DNA of 64,000 nucleotides from Rhizopus arrhizus (Eukaryota > Mucoromycota > Mucoromycetes > Mucorales > Rhizopodaceae): assembly GCA_024220505.1 (NCBI GenBank), contig JAKZZE010000009.1, forward strand, positions 878,001-942,000. The letters run 5' to 3'. Under the pieces are notes generated by a model. The model did no database searches. It saw only the letters and a list, made by a program, of their open reading frames with translations, and was not told the origin of the DNA. This document shows, piece by piece, positions 61,413 to 64,000 of the stretch. How positions within the stretch are numbered: the stretch's first letter is position 1; each line of letters begins with the position of its first letter. Made by a program: the position numbers and the translations under genes.

Positions 61413-63736
61413 ATGAGTGGACAAAAGTTAACAGTAACATGTAATAAAGCAAAGCAATTCTCTTTTTTGTAATTCTCTTTACAATTTTATTAATTAGACT
61501 GTGATGAATATGAGGTTTGGCCATTTGTAGCAGATGACCTTTCTGCAAGACTTCCTCTTCGTAATTTAAAATGGCAACCCTCCAGTCAACGAGCCGAGTG
61601 TTTGATTCCTACTTTGGAAGTGGACCTCAAGCGATTCACACCAGACCTATCCCCACTTCCTTTATTGACCACCACACAGACCGTTTATTTAAATCTTTAC
61701 TTTGTTACGTGCGAGGTAAGACGATGCTCACGACGGCCACCCGACCTAACGGTTTATTTTGTAGGATAACGAGATTTACAAGACGCGTATTCGAAAAAAT
61801 ATTAAAAGTTGGCTAGAGTTGATTCAATCCAAAAAGAATCAAGAATGGTTGATTGTTTATGTGGCCGAAGCCGATACGAAACGATCCAACAATTACTTGG
61901 GCTTAAAATCCTCTGTGTTTGACAAGATCCGTACCGACTTCAATCCTCCCAAGCAAGATAGGTAAACTGAACATTTGGATTCAGTAATAGTATTCTCATC
62001 CAACTGTGCCAGTAGATGTGTATTTATCAGAAAAAGAGACCCGGAAGGGCCCCAATCGGAATTATGGACGACGTTTATGGAGAAGATGAAGGAATGCATC
62101 TTGTCTAGCTTTGATATGCAAGTATTTCAAATACAGGAAGATACACGTCGTTTGGATATGCAAAGACATATGCCTGGATGGAATTATTGTACATTTTTCA
62201 TATTAAAAGAAGGTCTAGCACAAGCCTTTGAAATTATGACATTGTACGAAGATGCACTTATTCAATATGATGAATTAGAAGCTTCCTTTTTCCAAGTCTT
62301 GAAAGGTAAAACATGGGATTGATCAAAAGAGAAATACAAACGACATGTTGATAGATAAAGCACTGGCTTGGTTTGGACATTTCGGTGGTACAGATCCAGG
62401 AGATGACAGTGGCAATATTTTGGACTTCAAAAGAAAGAATTACAGGGACATGATCACAAAGAACATGATATCCGTATTTGATTTCCGATGTTATCTATTG
62501 CAAGACAATGTCGTATGCTACTCAAAATGCATAAAGTAATCGATGTCACTGCTCGAGCTCAACTGTTTATCACCAACTTTATACCTTCCATTCGAGAAAA
62601 TGAGGATAATTTGCCCATCAATTTTGTAGAGTCTTGGGTATTTTCTGCTTGTATGAACATAGTTAATGAATGCGAATCATTATCGGCTCAAGCCATTTCC
62701 CAACAACCCAATCTTGCCATCCCGTATAATGCTGTCAAGGCTGATTTGCTACTCACCGCTCGAAGACAGGCAAGTTTCTGAATAATCATTTTTCTCTATC
62801 AATAATTAAAAATGGTAAATAGCTCGATAAAATTGGTATCAGATGCAAGCACCTTCCCATGACAGATCCTTTCTCAATTTACATCAATCACAACATGAAT
62901 GAGCAAATCAATTCGGAACAATCTAAAAAGAGTATTACAAATACAAAGTTGATTGAGGCAATGCAATCCATAGATGCTTTTGATAAAACATACATGGTAA
63001 ACACCTACTTGCAAATCCCCTCTTTTATTCATATTATATTAGGGATTGAGTACAAGAGCCATCAAAAGTTATGACGCCAGCCTTAGATCAAAGGCTGCGC
63101 TTAACGTTCATGGCGACATAGCAGCTTTAAAATAGTAAGCAGGGTGTTTATACAATAGAACAGGAACGACTGACACTTTTTTTTAGTATCCGTGAAAAGT
63201 ATGAAGAGGCTGTAAGAATATACGAATCCATCATTTGCAGATATGGAGAACAAGAATGGAGCTCCATTGAAAACAGTCTCTTGATCAAATGCGCCGATTC
63301 TCAGCGACGTCTGGGCAAAAACAATCAATATGTAGAGTCCCTTTTAGCCTTATTAAGGAATGCGGCCTTTCTTTCCGAAAAGGACTCCATCTTTTATACA
63401 GATGAATTGATTGAACATGTAGGCAAATTGGATAAAGAGATCAAAAGGCCCTTTTCTCCTATTTTTTCAGTCAACGTGAACTGTGTGATTGACGATCCAA
63501 ATACGGTGGATACTACAAGTGTAGAAGTTTGTATTGACAATCACCTACCAAAGGTAAAATGATTCACGTAGATCGTATAGCATATTCACTATGAGCTTGT
63601 ATAGAAAATATGCTATGATACCATTTCATTAAGATTGGTGGGAAATGATCCAGAACAAATATCATTCATAATACACAGCAAGGACTTGGTTCCTGGTAAA
63701 AATACTTTCTTGTTGACAAGCAAAGTGAGTCTATTC

Positions 63737-63791
<55 letters not shown>

Positions 63792-64000
63792 TTTTCTAAT
63801 GAACTATTAGACATCTACTTCTGGAAACTATGTGGTAGAGACTTGTGAGATGAAACTGGGTAAATTGATATTTGGTCATAACTTTCTTCACGATGGTCAA
63901 AAGAAAAGAACGGTTCGGTTGAATCATGATATAAAGCAGCTTTATGCGACCGTATCACAACCAAATGAAAGTAAAAATTACAGGTTATCATCAGCAGAGA
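61413..64000 (+). CDS. TRS130: TRAPP II subunit TRS130/TRAPPC10, partial
   Basis: Subunit of the TRAPP II complex, the exchange factor for Rab11/Ypt31 at the late Golgi. It starts with MSGQKLTVTY across a first intron (donor GTAATAA, about 61442), then DEYEVWPFVADDLSARLPLR, then EVDLKRFTPDLSPLPLLTTT, DNEIYKTRIRKNIKSWLELI and WNYCTFFILKEGLAQAFEIM. The gene runs off the window end, so about the N-terminal 700 residues are present. Two oddities: a one-base frame break near 62,497-62,500, where CYL(L) should continue as FARQC; and an intron after TARRQ that begins GCAAGT, a GC-AG intron. Another intron holds a T53 run (63738-63790). The frame break is likely a sequencing error or recent lesion, since conserved coding sequence continues on both sides. 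Confidence 0.88.
63738..63790 (+). repeat. Poly-T run of 53 inside a TRS130 intron
   Basis: Homopolymer between a GTGAGT donor and the next acceptor. It forms a greatly extended polypyrimidine tract. Confidence 0.9.

Overview
The window looks like nuclear DNA of an early-diverging filamentous fungus, most probably Mucoromycota (order Mucorales). The reasons are AT-rich intergenic DNA full of long poly-T/poly-A runs, genes split by many short introns (about 45-150 nt, GT..AG with occasional CTAAC branch points), and a gene set that includes a CUL4, a class V myosin, a GATA/PHD protein and Fanzor-like remnants, a combination that fits this group. The order is an inference; no marker gene for species identification is present.

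Layout. 1-5 kb: RPS20, a relic thioredoxin-like locus and a gene for a disordered protein ending in a CaaX box. 5.7-12 kb: mitochondrial N-acetylglutamate synthase (ARG2, with a presequence on its own upstream exon), gamma-tubulin complex protein 2, and convergent to it an SLC35F/THI74-type transporter. 12.4-16.8 kb: a 4,452-bp Tc1/mariner-type transposon with perfect 37-bp inverted repeats. It carries a broken DD34E transposase and a second, large, nuclease-like ORF. 17-30.4 kb: RAB5-type GTPase, arrestin-related trafficking adaptor, a possible 46-aa gene, pantothenate kinase, a four-TM orphan, a TBC Rab-GAP and the autophagic lipase ATG15. 30.4-40.4 kb: gene-poor, with a 73-aa CYSTM protein, a 46-aa ORF, decayed coding remnants and two halves of a decayed RuvC/TnpB (Fanzor)-like gene lying in opposite orientations. 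40.4-51.5 kb: coiled-coil orphan, a tail-less class V myosin, exportin-T (LOS1/XPOT) and a GATA+PHD protein. 51.5-56.3 kb: a desert with a 109-nt T run. 56.3-64 kb: ankyrin protein with a PP1-docking motif, CUL4, and the start of TRS130 (TRAPP II), which runs off the window.

How genes relate. There is no clustered pathway. Several neighbours share the theme of endomembrane traffic (RAB5, arrestin adaptor, TBC Rab-GAP, ATG15, myosin V, TRS130), but nothing in the sequence shows co-regulation. The most unusual content is the two-gene Tc1/mariner element, the split Fanzor-like relic and the myosin V that stops before a DIL tail. Exon limits were worked out by hand from splice consensus, reading-frame continuity and family conservation. 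Most should be exact to a few bases, but none has been tested against transcripts.
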